Below are positions 10,300-21,886 of a stretch of DNA of 64,000 nucleotides, one piece after another. The position numbers and the translations under genes are program-made. The notes below the pieces were generated by a model. The model was given only the letters and a program-made list of their open reading frames with translations. It did not search any database and was not told where the DNA came from. Position 1 is the stretch's first letter. Every line of letters begins with the position of its first letter. The DNA is taken from NCBI GenBank assembly GCA_027924585.1, contig BSBM01000753.1:26726001-26790000 (forward strand), given 5' to 3'. Source of the DNA: Larix kaempferi. Taxonomy: Eukaryota; Streptophyta; Pinopsida; Pinales; Pinaceae.

Positions 10300-10852
10300 T
10301 GTTAGAAAAATAGGATCTCAGAGAAATAAAAATAAACAAGATGAAAATATAAAACACATAAAACACATTACAAGAGAGACACCATTACAACATGGTTCAC
10401 CCAACATGGGCTGCATCCACACAGAAATTGCCAGTCCTTATTATTATAATATCCAACAAATGAAGGGATACAACTTGCAGCACATCCGTTGCAACTTCTT
10501 CACTCTCTCACAGTCTCTCTCACGCAATCATAGAGATATTTACAATGCTACAACACACATCCGTATTACAATGCCTTCCTTTTAAAGAGGGATTACCCTG
10601 GTAAAATACTATGGGACACCCAATACCAATGGCCCGTAAATCACCCATTATTGACCAACTCATGACTATGAAATTACAACATTTTACAAGGAATATTTTT
10701 TGAAATTTCTCTATGGGGGAACTGCCCCCAAAACCCCGTCTGGGGGGGGGGGGGCAGGGGGGCTCCCAAAAAATTCATTCCTCCCCCATGGCGACTATTT
10801 GGGGGGGGGATCCCCCCCAAACCCTCCCATCATAGGCTGGGATCCAAACACA
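10300..10852 (-). repeat. 5' LTR of Copia-2 (outer boundary uncertain)
   Basis: The inner end is TGTTAG on the plus strand at 10300 (CTAACA on the coding strand). The outer end is placed at ...aaacaca, 10852, because the Tat RT sequence resumes right after it. A shorter alternative ending at 10688 (acattttaca) also has CA. Between 10700 and 10850 lies a G/C-homopolymer block with a run of about 14 G on the plus strand at 10741-10754. Confidence 0.6.
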
Positions 10853-11250
10853 ACCTATGAATAAGGAAGATCAAGCTCCACAACCAACACTCATCAATAA
10901 TATTATCAATGAACGGTGTAGGGAAGTTATCCTTAGGACAAGCCTTGTTCAGATCCCTAAAATCCATACATACTCGAAGGTTTCCTTGTTTCGTTTCTAG
11001 ACGAACGAGATTGGATATCCATTCTATTAAAGAAACGGGATAAATAAAGTCTACATTAAGAAGTTTTTCAACTTCTTCTTTGATAACATTCGCTTTCCTT
11101 GGGTTGACTGGATGAAGTTTTTAACGAACAATTTTCACACTTGGATAGGTTTTAATCTCTTGTTCTACAATGCTGGGGTCTATGCCTAGAATCTCCTTAT
11201 ATGACCAAGAAAATACGTCACAAAATTCCTTCAAGAGTTCTGTGTAAATA
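10853..11250 (-). pseudogene. Tat-element reverse transcriptase, N-terminal part
   Basis: Minus-strand translation gives LGIDPSIVEQEIKTYPSVKIVR, a stop, LHPVNPRKANVIKEEVEKL, DFIYPVSLIEWISNLV and RVCMDFRDLNKACPKDNFP, then TPFIDNIIDEC. The reading then decays and ends at 10853 in the segment where SFMDGFSGYN-like sequence is expected. The catalytic YxDD region is not present. The gene is interrupted by Copia-2. Confidence 0.88.
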
Positions 11251-12190
11251 TGAATCTCTTCAGGTGAACAGTTTGTGCCAATTTAAGCATTCTCCATGAC
11301 ATCAGGATTCCTAGAGATGTTGATTGGGATGGTTTCCAAAATATTGGCCATATTACCTTGAACATAAATTCCTTGTTGAGCCAAAGGGTTCAATGGCCGA
11401 TCAACATCTTTAGGCAAAGGAACATGAAAATCTCCATTGTAATCTTATCAAGAGCTAGAATAAAATATGAACAATGAAGCATATCTTCCTACGGATTTTC
11501 AGGATCGGTTAAGGATTCCAAGATAGCTTCATCCAAAGGCATGACAATATCTTGACAATATTGGGAAGTGGAGGAATCAATGGCTCAAACTGGATAAATA
11601 GTTTGACCAAACTCCTTAATAGGGGATGGATCATTGTCTATAGTATCTTGTAGAATTGCTTGATAACCTATCTATGCTGCATAAAATGGTAAAATAGCCT
11701 CAGAGTGTTGAGAATATTCCACCGAAACCAATGGAATAGGAAGTATCCAAGTATCATTGAGGTAATAAGTTCTAAAAGACTCTATTCGTGAGATAGGAAC
11801 TTCCTCGTCATCCGAAGTTAGAGTGGAACCAATAAAGAAGGTAGGAGCATGAATATTAAAGGTACCCATAAGGGATGGATATAAATTAACTCCCACATTC
11901 TCAGTCACTAGGTGTGACTTATCAATCGAAGGTATATTCGATCCTGGAGGTGAATTTGGACAAACTCGAGTCAAGGATAATTGATCAATGGTAACAATAT
12001 TTCCTTCATGAGGAAAACACAACACTCAAAAAATTGAAGACACAATGGGATTCGTCGCATACGTCCAGTTATGCCCTAATAAAATGTTATAATCGATAGG
12101 AGCATTGACTACTTCAACCTCCACAAAAATATTTTTTCCACCCAATTGTACAGGACAACAGTGCACTCCGTTGCGATGGGAAACTTTGGA
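11251..12190 (-). pseudogene. Tat-element protease C-terminus and pre-RT linker
   Basis: From 12180 the minus strand reads VEVVNAPIDYNILLGHNWTY and then, after a stop, CFPHEGNIVTIDQLS, typical of the region downstream of the Tat protease active site. The open stretch to 11672 (FIGSTLTSDDEEVPISRIE) continues the linker. The protease active-site D-x-GAS segment is not visible. Reading jumps from FPSQRSALLS directly to LGG-KNIF, so that part appears deleted. Confidence 0.7.
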
Positions 12191-12191
12191 G

Positions 12192-12463
12192 GACCTCAAA
12201 AGCTAACATGGCACAAGGAGTTTGAACTAGATCCTCCACAATTGAATAGTTGGGAGAAGCTCTCATATTAGGGTTTTGTGAATCCCTGTTATAAACACCT
12301 TTCAACAGAGGATGAATTGTCTCTACCACATGTTTCTTTATATAAAGAGGGTCATATGGTTCAGTACTTTCCTTATCTTTAGACAAATACTCAAGACTGC
12401 TATTGTTTTTGGCTCTAGTCGATAATAAAACATCAGATCCAACCATATTAATGTATGACTGAT
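12192..12463 (-). repeat. Copy A of a ~270-bp direct duplication inside the Tat polyprotein
   Basis: This stretch matches 13064-13332 in the same orientation. Both encode QSYINMVGS, VLLSTRAKNN, IKKHVVETIHPLLKGVY and NPNMRASPNYSI. The two copies differ at scattered bases. This copy joins the protease remnant. Confidence 0.85.
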
Positions 12464-13063
12464 TTGGATTTATGTGAGAAAAAAATGAAACAAAATATAT
12501 ATTCACATACATAGATATATGGAAAGAAATACAACGATATAGTAAACTAGGATTCTATTAAATGAATGAAATAGAACAAACTGTAAAATAAAAGCAGCTA
12601 GAATTGTGGTAGCTATATCTCTGAGAAGAGATGTGGCGGCTACACTCATTCATGAAAATTTGAATACAAGAAGAGGCCGAGAGAGCCTATTTATCATAAG
12701 CATAAGGGAAAGAACCCTAAACATCCAAAAACCTAACCCTGGAAGATGAACCGTCATAAAGTTTGCGGCCCCAAGGTGGTTAGTTGAACAGTCAACTTCC
12801 CGGGGTCATAAATTTTGCATACGATATCCGTTTGGGGCGCTCGATAGCCCATTGGAAAGGTCTATCAGAGATATAAAACTTTCAATTGGGGGAAATTATG
12901 GTTCATTGCAAACCATTTCCCCCCTGAATCTACAAAAAACGTTGTTTAGGGCCTCAAAACGGCCCCAGGAGTTTGGGACCCGAAAAACTGTAGAAAAATT
13001 ACAAGAAAATGGTTTTGAGCCAATGGAATAAGTGGGTGGCCACCTATATCCATCTGGATCAAC
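12464..13063. other. ~600-bp unrelated insert between the two duplicated segments
   Basis: The sequence has no coding similarity to gag or protease and no clear terminal repeats. It includes a cttcccggggtcataaattttg stretch on the plus strand followed by ccgtttggggcgctcg, which resembles material seen in leaders of plant LTR elements. I cannot assign it to a family. Confidence 0.5.
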
Positions 13064-13332
13064 CTAAAAATATAACATGGCATAAGGATTTTTAGCTAGA
13101 TCCTCCATAATTGAATAGTTGGGAGCAGCTCTCATATTAGGGTTGTGCGAATCCCTCTTATAAACACCTTTCAGAAGACGATGAATTGTCTCTACCACAT
13201 GTTTCTTTATATAAAGAGGGTTCTATGGTTCAGTACTTTCCTTATATTTATACGAATACTCAGGATTGATATTGTTTTTGGCTCTAGTCGATAATAAAAC
13301 ATTGGATCCAACCATATTAATGTATGATTGAT
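13064..13332 (-). repeat. Copy B of the ~270-bp direct duplication
   Basis: This copy adjoins the gag C-terminus on the minus strand (NPFLQRKHLDFGSSNPT, then DQSYINMVGSNVLL). It loses its reading at YAMLYF(stop), where the unrelated insert begins. Confidence 0.85.
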
Positions 13333-15380
13333 CAGAGAAGGGAACATTTTGGTTTCCCCCTTGTGCATTTCAAGTAGGGTTAGAAGAGCCAAAATCTAAG
13401 TGTTTTCTTTGCAGGAAAGGATTAGTCAGAACAACAGGTTGTTGTTTTTTATTCAACAGTTTCTGGGATTCTTCCATCAATGGGAATTGATGAGTTAGGT
13501 GATCTACTTTGCAAAGTTTGCCAGGGAACTTAACCTTCTTGTGTTCTTTCTTTGCCCCACCAACATTATTAGTCTATTTAGATTTATTGTTGTTGCCCTC
13601 TCCTTTTTTATTATTATTCTTATTTTTCCCACTAGGTTGTTAGTTTCCTTTTTGGTTAGCTTGAACAATATTTACAAAATTTGTTTGGGAAGGAGAAGAG
13701 GCGGTAGAAGAAGTTGCACTAACTACTGAAGATTGGATTGAATTTTTTTTCATTTGACTATTGAGAGCTTCAACAACATTATGATGATTTGAACCAACAA
13801 TACCATCAGCATGTGGTTCGGATTTGGGTTTCAAATGGTCTATATTAGACCTTGGTGCATTGGGGATTATTTCATCAAGTATCCTAGACTAAGAATAAAT
13901 CAAATAGTTGGGCCTTAAAAATGGATTCTTATTCAGTAGTTACCCCTCAGGTGGAAACATCCTTGGATATATAAGGCAATAAGGATTTGAGAAACCATTC
14001 TAATAGGAACTTAGTGGGAATATTGTCCTTGAGCAACCTCTTCCATCTACACCATGCTTGCATATGATCTGAGATATGCGTAGCTTTTTTTTTTCCTAAA
14101 CTGAGATAACAAATCAGTGCCAACATCATACAGGATGGGAAGTTGAATGTGATTCAAGAATATGGTTGCTAAATTATCAAAGCAATAGAATGTTGAACTA
14201 GGAAACTCAATGTACAATTTCACAGACACCTCAGTGAATGTGCGTTGAAACAACCTTAGACAAATTGAATAATCATTAAGCAAGTTTAAAGAACAACATA
14301 AGTGAAAGGTCATAACATGATCTCGAGGATCTTCGCTAGTTTTTCCTTCAAACTTTGGAATGTCCGAGGGAAAATTGGTTGGAACTGGAAGCCAGTTAGG
14401 ACTATGACACAATGGGTCATTCATCAGTTTCAATAAATATGGCAAGTTTAAAGTTTCTAGAAAAGGAATTCTTAGGTTTTGCTTGGAAAAAGTATTAGGA
14501 TATGAACCCCGTGGTGGGAAATTCCCACTACTAGTATTCCAAACATATTGATGCACCCTATTATCTCTTGTGAAACACTTGTTCCTATAAACAGGTTCCA
14601 ATGGCTATGCATAGGATTAGCCCCAGCAGGATTTACCTGCATCCAACTTGAATGATCCTGAGACATGTTTCCCCTAGATGGAATCCCAACTGCAGGTACA
14701 AAGTTACTACCTCCTCCACTAAAAAGTGAAAATATGGTAGATCTAGCAGGTATAGAGGTGATTGAAAACCACCCATTTGAGTATTGAAACCTGCAAACTA
14801 GTTTACGCTTGAAATAGGTCCATCTGATTGGATGGGTCTACTCCCAAAAGAGGGAAAGGATGGGGGGATATGTCCTCCATTCCAAGGAAAACCTTGGAAG
14901 GGTATAGAGGAACCACTAAACCCAGTGGTAGGATTTTGAAATAAGGGGTTTGAAATAGTAGGGAAGTTAGGCATACCCAAAACAGGCATCCCAGATGTGA
15001 AGGCTCTATAACCAAAAGGTGATGATAAAACAACACTCATAGGTTGAGTAAGTGTAGAACCTAAAGGTAGAGTGTCGGTGCCAATGTAACAATGAGATTT
15101 GAACTAGATATTGTTGCATTTAACATCTAAGTGGTTATATGATGTGGACAACATCCTCCTATTATTATGGATAAAGTGGGAGTATGCATATCTCCCAAAC
15201 TTTCTTGTATATCATCCATGATCAAACCTATGCTTATGTGATAAGCACGTGTTCTTTGACCAAAAGGACTAGGAACCTGCACTATGACTGGATAGTTGGG
15301 TCGAAAGAGACACATGCATTTGTTCGATGCCTTTGTGGATGCGGTGGAGGTTCCACTGTGACTAGAGGAAGATTTTGAAT
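13333..15380 (-). pseudogene. Tat-element gag (several frameshifts)
   Basis: The best-preserved part is 14410-13947 on the minus strand: WLPVPTNFPSDIPKFEGKT, SEDPRDHVMTFHLCCSLN, LRLFQRTFTEVSVKLYIEFP, then after a frameshift ATHISDHMQAWCRWKRLLK and FLLEWFLKSLLPYISKDVS. This is the retrotransposon gag core of Tat/Ogre elements. Upstream (15040-14798) is a Pro/Phe/Gly-rich segment, and 15315-15127 covers an N-terminal part. Frames differ between these parts. No zinc knuckle is visible. Confidence 0.82.
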
Positions 15381-16890
15381 CATCCTAGAATAATAAAGTG
15401 GTTTATCTTCCACCCTTAAAAATTTCTTTTAAAACAATTTAAGTCCTAAGTACCACTAAATCACACACAGTACAAAGAGCACACCACTAAAAAGAGTCCT
15501 AGGAAATCAACTACGCAAACAAAGGGCCTTTCGAAGTTCAGTGTGGTTTGATTATGTCCCATAGCTAAATAGAAAAGGTTCAATAATAGTTACCAAGTCC
15601 TCCATTGATAGTCCTTATTGGTGCAAGTATCCCCACAAGGAAAGGGACACCCTCCAAGGGTATTATAATTTTGGCTCAACGTTTTTTCAAGGTTGGAGGG
15701 AAACACCATGCCTTCACCTGTGTGATACCTAAGACAAGATACTATGGTCACCAACTTGTGCAAACAGTTCCCAGGGGAACAGTTGACAGTCGGGATCGTA
15801 CATATGGGTAGGGTATCTAAGCCTGAAACCTCAATAATACTGGAACCTAAAGGGGCCCAAATTTTGGTACTGAATAAATCCCTGAATGCGCAAAATCCCA
15901 CAAATCCTCAGTTTATGTGTCATAGGGGTAATCTCTTCAACCTAACCTCACACGACCTTATGCTTACCTCTGGTGTTAGTGGAGATTCCCGACCACACTC
16001 TTAGGGTGTTCAATTTCGTCCTATCCTTCCGAAAAGACCACTATGTTTAACAGTTTAAAATGATCTTGGATTATTAACTGCCAACCTAGTCTAAGATCCT
16101 CAACTTAAGCTAAATCACTGAACCCTATATAAATAAAGATCTAATTGATTTTAGATTAAGTGTTAGTTTTAGTGGATGTTATTACTCAAGGACATGGACA
16201 TGAAACTGGTGGTGTTCTTGACACTTACAAGAATTAAAAACACTTTTAAATATATAAGTGTAGAAAGAAAACATGATCTTTCACTGTTTTAAGTGTTATA
16301 TGACAGTTCTTTCAAAATGAAAAAAAAAATCCATTTTTTTCTACTATTTTGTTCTTTTAACAAAAAATTACATAAAAAAGAAAAATAAAATGTAATCTTT
16401 TCCTTTTTCAGAAATTGAAACAAACACTCAAAACCAACAAACGAAATGTTTTTCTTTTTCTTTTTCTTTTAAGAACTAAAAAATGAATTCAAATTTTCAA
16501 AAGAAAAAAAAACTTTTTCCTTAAAAAAAAAAGAAGCAAACAATCTTTTATGTTTTAATTACTTGCCAGAAAATAAAGAAGTATGTAAGATTTGCACACC
16601 AACTGTTTTTTTTAAAGCAAAAATGCAAGAAAAGAAACAAACAACTACATAGAACCTCTTTTCTCAAATTGCAACAAAACGATAGAAAACAAAACTTACA
16701 AAGGAAATTCTTTTATTGTTTTGTTTCAATGATATAAACATAAAAGGACACTAAACCATAAATCTTTATACAAAGATCAGATTGCAATATTTATACAAAT
16801 AGGCCAAAGAAAATTCCAAGAAAACCTAAAATAAAAAAATATTCATTTTTCAAGTTTTTTGTTTTTTTTGAAAGAAAAAAAAGTATTTTT
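15381..16890 (-). other. Tat-element leader, part 1
   Basis: About 1.5 kb lies upstream of gag on the minus strand, up to the chromovirus insertion. It has no recognisable coding content. 16240-16890 is strongly A/T-rich with homopolymer A and T runs. Open stretches near 15590-16004 on both strands do not resemble known proteins. Confidence 0.5.
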
Positions 16891-17248
16891 TGTTAGGAAC
16901 CCATGTCAACCCTTCTCTTTACTTTGCTAGTATATTGTTGTTAGATGCATATGATTTGTAAGTTGTCCCATAGTATTATATGTTCCATGGTATTGATCCA
17001 TAGTATTGGTTGCATATGCTTTGTAAGTCATCCCGTAGTATTATATGTTCCATGGTATTGATCCATAGTATTGGACACATAGAATTAGTATATAAGTACG
17101 TGTTGAGGCCAATGAAGGAATCCACGAGTTATTTGTACTGAGCTTTCTCATAGGAGGTTTCCCCCTCGAAGTGGCCCGCGATCAATAAAAATATTTCGTG
17201 TTCTGATATATCGTTCATTTTCATCAATTAATTGTTGCAGGTTCCTCA
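16891..17248 (+). repeat. 5' LTR of the chromovirus
   Basis: The ends are TGTTAGG...TTCCTCA. Inside is a 65-bp tandem duplication starting at 16946 and 17011 (tgcatatg...gtattgatccatagtattgg) plus a short third start at 17076. The same duplication is in the 3' LTR, so it predates insertion. Confidence 0.92.
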
Positions 17249-17251
17249 TAT

Positions 17252-17264
17252 CAGGTATCAGAGC
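17252..17264 (+). other. Probable chromovirus primer-binding site
   Basis: The sequence atcaggtatcagagc follows the LTR by a few bases. It resembles the initiator tRNA-Met site but has a c/g mismatch against tggtatcagagc. Confidence 0.55.
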
Positions 17265-18191
17265 ACTTTCTTGGGCTCGTTGTGTGGAATTTATTCCAAA
17301 AAAAAAAATCGCATCTGTATTGTTCCTTTTAATTGCAATTTCAGATCCGGGAATAATCCCTATCCGCTTAACTGTGGGAAGTACTTTGGCATATCCCTAA
17401 ATCTCATTGCGAGGAGTATCACATGAACCCCGAAGTAGCTGGCCCATTAAGAGGACCTGCCAGCGAAAAGGGAAATGACCCCTACCTAATTGATTAGTTC
17501 CCACCCATGAGGTAAACCAAGAGTTGTCGTTTGTGGAAAAACAGTTATCGGTTTTCCCTGAGCCATGTAGTGAGGGGTATTGCCCCAATACGCAAGCTGT
17601 TAGACAACATTGGTGGCCAAGCGAATCCCCTGAACCTTTAGGAATCCGTGCATACCTGGGGTCCATATCTACTTCTAACTGATCAATAGAAAATTACATA
17701 TGTCCAAAACTATTGCAGATCAATTCTGAGCCGTTGCAGATCCGTTGCGAAAAAAAAAACTTGTTTTTTCGCTGTATCTTCCTTGTTTTAACTTTGTTTC
17801 CCTTGAAAATTCACTTACACCCCTAAAATCCCATTCTTCGCATTTCATTTATGAGGACCCTATCCCAAATTCCACTTCCCGAAGCTAGAAATCTCACATC
17901 TGTCTTTTTTTAGGGTTTTCCATAACTTCTTCGATTTTCACCTAATCGACTTCAAATTTTGCCACAGTATTCATTTACTATTTCTGCTTCTAATTTGTCC
18001 CTCTTTGACAAATTTTCTCATTCTTTAACCTCGCTTTTGAAATCCCCTTTTCCTACTTCCCTGTCCATTAGAAAGTGTCCAAAACCTAATCAAACCCCAA
18101 TTACCCATTAGAGTTTTTCCCAAATCCAAATTTTCCTTTACTAAATAAGTTTTTGGTTTTTTTTCTACCCATTAAAAAAAAACTCTTGGTT
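17265..18191 (+). other. Chromovirus leader
   Basis: About 930 bases separate the primer site from the gag ATG. They are rich in T and C with no recognisable coding content. The minus-strand open stretch 17397-17666 resembles nothing I know. Confidence 0.6.
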
Positions 18192-19140
18192 ATGGTTGTC
18201 ACCCGCACAGGAGAAAAATCATCGAGGAAGAACTTGAAGCCCTCAAAACCAAAATACAAGATCTAGATGAAAAATTTCTCAGCCTCCATCTTCAGCTTTC
18301 ATCCATGAACAATAAATGATAGTCATAATCTTCTGCTGACAATGGGTTCTCTTCTTCCAACAATTTTCGTGGGCCGAAGCTTGATTTTCCTCACTTCAAT
18401 GGTAATGATCTGATTGAATGGATATACCAGGAAGAACAATATTTCAGTCTGCATAATACTTTTGATGTCAACAAAGTTCCAATTGCATCCTTTCATTTGG
18501 AACATGAATCTCTTCAATGGTACCATTGGTACATCAAGGATCATGAAGAGACAAAATGGACATATTTTTGCCAACTCCTTTTGCAACGATTTTGTCCTAG
18601 TGCTTTTGATGACTTCATAGGAGCACTCACTAAACTTCACCAAATTGGCACTGTGAGAGAGTATCAGACATAATTTGAGAAAATGGCCAATCGCACAGAA
18701 GGATTGTGTCATGATTTTTTCCGAATTTGTTTTATCAGTGATCTAAAGGATGCAATCCAATATGAGGTTAAAATGTTCTATCCCAACATAATGATGGAAG
18801 TCTTAGGGTTGGCTAAGTTGGCGGAGGACAATATCACAGCCCAACAACGCTCCAAATCAACTTTTGTTCCATTCCGAAATATGGTTTCCCAATGACCTCC
18901 CATCACGCCAGCTCCTCGACCAACTCCTATCAAGCATTTGTCTGAAGCAGAGATGTGGGAATTTAGAGAAAAAGGGCTTTGTTATAATTTTCACATGATA
19001 AATTCACTTGGGGACATAGATGTGTTGATCAAAATCCCTATCTCTTGGATGTGGATTCTCTGCCTGCCTCTAAACTTGGTGAGAAGCTCCAGATACAATA
19101 GATGATCAGGTGGACATTCAACAGCCTCCTGTTGACCCTC
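18192..19140 (+). pseudogene. Chromovirus gag (frameshifted)
   Basis: ATG 18192 starts MVVTRTGEK, a typical start for this group. An early frameshift leads to a coiled stretch (EEELEALKTKIQDLDEKF). The core then reads GPKLDFPHFNGNDLIEWIYQ, ASFHLEHESLQWYHWYIKD, QRFCPSAFDDFIGALTKLHQ and GTVREYQT(stop)FEKMANRTEGL. The zinc knuckle (GLCYNFHMINSLG...HRC) has Phe at the second Cys and a frameshift inside it. Confidence 0.82.
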
Positions 19141-19475
19141 CATCTTAGGACAAACATGCAGAGATATCTCTCCATGCTTTAGCCATAGTCACCACCCCAC
19201 AAAAAATGCAGTTTAGGGGTTACTTCAAGAAGCTCCCTCTTACAATACTCATTGATTTTGGTAGCACTCATAACTTCATTGACCCTCGGATCGCCAAACA
19301 AGCTGATTTTTTTGTCCATCCTTGCTCCAAATTTGAATTCATGATTTCCAATGGGGGCACCTTACCTTGCAAGGGGAAGTGTCGCAATGTGCGTATCTCT
19401 ATGAGAGATTATAACCTGCACTCCGACATGTTTTCCTTGGCCTTAGGCGGATGTGATGTGGTTTTGGGTGCTTAA
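19141..19475 (+). pseudogene. Chromovirus protease with altered active site
   Basis: The motif reads ILIDFGSTHNFIDPRIA, so the expected Asp-Ser-Gly is Asp-Phe-Gly. The downstream flap and GGCDVVLGA segment are well kept. A TCT-to-TTT change would explain the Phe. The frame ends at 19473-19475. Confidence 0.82.
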
Positions 19476-19556
19476 TGGTTACACACACTTGGTCCCATCT
19501 TATGGGATTTTGCTGAAATTTGGGTGCAGTTTTAAGTCAATGGGAAAAATCACACA

Positions 19557-20243
19557 TTGATGGGCTTACAATCAGGGTCTCTCCATATCATCAGTTCACA
19601 TCGCATGATAAAGCTCCTTAAGAAGAATTCACATGGTGTCATCACTCAGCTCCATTCCATTCATATGTACACATCAATGGTCTCCACTACTCCCTTGGAT
19701 CTAAAACAAATTTTGGATAGATATGCAGGTGTCTTTGCTGAACCAGTGGGATTTCCACCTTCAAGAGCCATTTATGGTAATAATTTAGCCACCTATACAT
19801 ATGAGCAGGAAATGATGGCTATTTTTCATGCAGTATTGAAGTGGTGGCCATACCTATTAGGGAATTATTTCTGCATCAAGACTGATCACCAAAGTCTGAA
19901 ATATTTAATAGAACAACGGGTATCCTCCCCAACACAATAGAAATGGGTTCACAAAATCATGGGTTATGACTATGATATCACTTACAAGAAGGGTAAGGAC
20001 AATCTGGTGGCGGATTCTCTTTCTCACACATTTGATGACCAAGTTTCTCTTTCAGCTATTTCTATGCCTATTCCAAATTGGTTGCAATCTTTTCAACATG
20101 GTTATGTCAATAACTCCTCATTATCTCAAATCATCCAATGGTTTTCCAACAACCTTTTTGTTGTACTGCATTACTCTTGGTATGGTGCTTCCCTGAGATA
20201 CACAGGTCATCTAGTGCTTCCCCAGAGCACAGATCTACAATAG
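19557..20243 (+). pseudogene. Chromovirus pre-RT linker fused to RNase H (RT missing)
   Basis: The open frame goes from the linker (LDLKQILDRYAGVFAEPVGFPPSRA) straight into the RNase H region (YEQEMMAIFHAVLKWWPYLL, KTDHQSLKYLIEQRVSS), joined in frame near 19770-19790. Everything normally between, including the YxDD region, is absent. After a stop (TAG 19938) RNase H continues as YDITYKKGKDNLVADSLSH. A large in-frame deletion is the simplest reading. Confidence 0.85.
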
Positions 20244-21500
20244 GCTATCTTCTATGAACTCCATGCTTCTCCATTGATAGGGCACTTTGGGTTCCTCAAA
20301 ACATATGAGCATGCACAATGTAACTTCTTTTGGCAGGGAATTAAAAGGGCAATTCAACAGATGGTGGTTGAATGTGATACTTTCCAGTGCAACAAGGGTG
20401 AAACGACACTCCTTATGGGATTGCTCGAACCCTTTCCCATCCCTACACAGATTTGGGAAGATATTTCTATGGATTTCATTGAAGGGATCCCTAAATCTAG
20501 AGGGATGACATGATTTTGGTTGTGGTTGATATACTCTCCAAATATAGTCATTTTTGTGCCCTCAACCATCCCTATACCGCCTCCTCAGTCACACAAATTT
20601 TCCTGGACCAGATCTTCCATCTTCATGGAATCCCTTCTTCCATTGTCTCGTATCGCGATGCAACTTTCACCAGTCATTTTTGGATAGAACTATTTCACCA
20701 CACTAGCACCAAACTGAAGATGAGTTTAGGGTATCACCCATAAACAAATGGTCCGACTGAAATTATCAATAAATGTTTGGAAACTTATCTTCGTTCCTTC
20801 ACATCCGAACAACAACATCAGTGGGAAAAGTGGCTCCCTCTCACTAAATGGTGGTGCAATAGCTCTTACCACACTGCATCTAAAATGAATCCATTTGAAG
20901 AATTCTATGGTCAGGCACCACCAGTTCTTCTTCCATGCACCCCCAACAGTTCACTAGTTCAGGAAGTTGGCACGGTTCTTCGAAACCACGATCAGAATCT
21001 TTACATTTTGCAGGACAATCCTCACATGGCAAGAAATAGAATGAAACAACAAGCCTATCAGCGCCATTCTGAGCGCACTTTTGAATCATGTGATATGGTT
21101 TTTCTTCATCCTCAACCTTACAAGCAATCCTCTCTGAAACTCAAAGGGCGTCATAATCTCACTCCAAATTTCTCTGGGCCATATAAGGTTTTTCAGAAGA
21201 TTGGGTCTATTGCTTATAAATTGGAACTTCCTCCTTCTTCCTGCATTCATCCAGTATTTCATGTCTCTTGTCTAAGGAAAGTTCTTGTCACCAACATCAG
21301 AGGAAAAGCTATTTTACCAGAACTAGATAATGAAGGATCCATCCTTTTGGAGCCAGAGGCCATCCTCAATACGCACACTCGTTAGCTTCTCTCTCGATCT
21401 ATCATAGAGGTATTAATTCATTGGCACGAAATGAAACCAGAGGATGCTACATGGGAACCACTCCTTCATATTCAACAACAATTTCCACATCTAAAGCTTT
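20244..21500 (+). pseudogene. Chromovirus integrase with chromodomain-like tail
   Basis: The zinc site is visible as YELHASPLIGHFG and CDTFQCNKG. The core keeps Asp in LVVVDILSKYSHF, Asp in VSYRDATFTSHF and Glu in GPTEIINKCLE. A frame shift occurs around 20510, and a stop (TAA) follows GYHP near 20741. The C-terminus reads LTPNFSGPYKVFQKIGSIAYKLELP and FHVSCLRKV. The tail IHWHEMKPEDATWEPLL is chromodomain-like. A stop TAG at 21383 splits the tail. Confidence 0.87.
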
Positions 21501-21528
21501 GAGGACACAGCTTTTTCTAGGGGGGGGA

Positions 21529-21886
21529 TGTTAGAAACCCATGTAAACCCTTCTCTTTACTTTGTTAGTATATTGTTGTTGGACACATATGATTCGTAAG
21601 TCGTCCCGTAGTATTATATGTTCCATGGTATTGATCCATAGTATTGGACACATATGCTTTGTAAGTCGTCTCGTAGTATTATATGTTCCATGGTATTGAT
21701 CCATAGTATTAGATGCATAGACTTAGTATATAAGTATGTGTTGAGGCCAATGCAGGCATCCACAAGTTATTTGTATTGAGCTTTCTCATAGGAGGTTTCC
21801 CCCTCGAAGTGGCCTGCGATCAATAAAAATCTTATGTGTTATGATATATTGTGCATTTTCATCAATTAATTGTTGCAGGTTCCTCA
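21529..21886 (+). repeat. 3' LTR of the chromovirus
   Basis: This 358-bp LTR is preceded by a G-rich polypurine tract. It shares ends and the internal 65-bp duplication with 16891-17248. Confidence 0.92.

Larger units (their letters stand above)
7062..10852 (-). mobile_element. Copia-2: LTR retrotransposon (minus strand), 3' part outside window
   Basis: On the minus strand the order is LTR, primer site, gag, protease, integrase, RT, and the element stops abruptly in RT at the Copia-1 junction. RNase H and the 3' LTR are absent and should lie left of the window if Copia-1 is nested here. Its other end abuts the RT of the Tat element at about 10853, again as an interruption. The lineage resembles plant Tnt1-like Copia elements. 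Confidence 0.88.
16891..21886 (+). mobile_element. Short-LTR chromovirus (Ty3/Gypsy), RT domain deleted
   Basis: Equal-length LTRs (358 bp each, 16891-17248 and 21529-21886) flank gag, protease, RNase H, integrase and a chromodomain-like C-terminus. A polypurine tract (agggggggga, 21519-21528) precedes the 3' LTR. The RT polymerase domain is absent. The LTRs differ at about 30 positions by eye. No target-site duplication is visible (ttttt left, catgc right). Confidence 0.9.
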
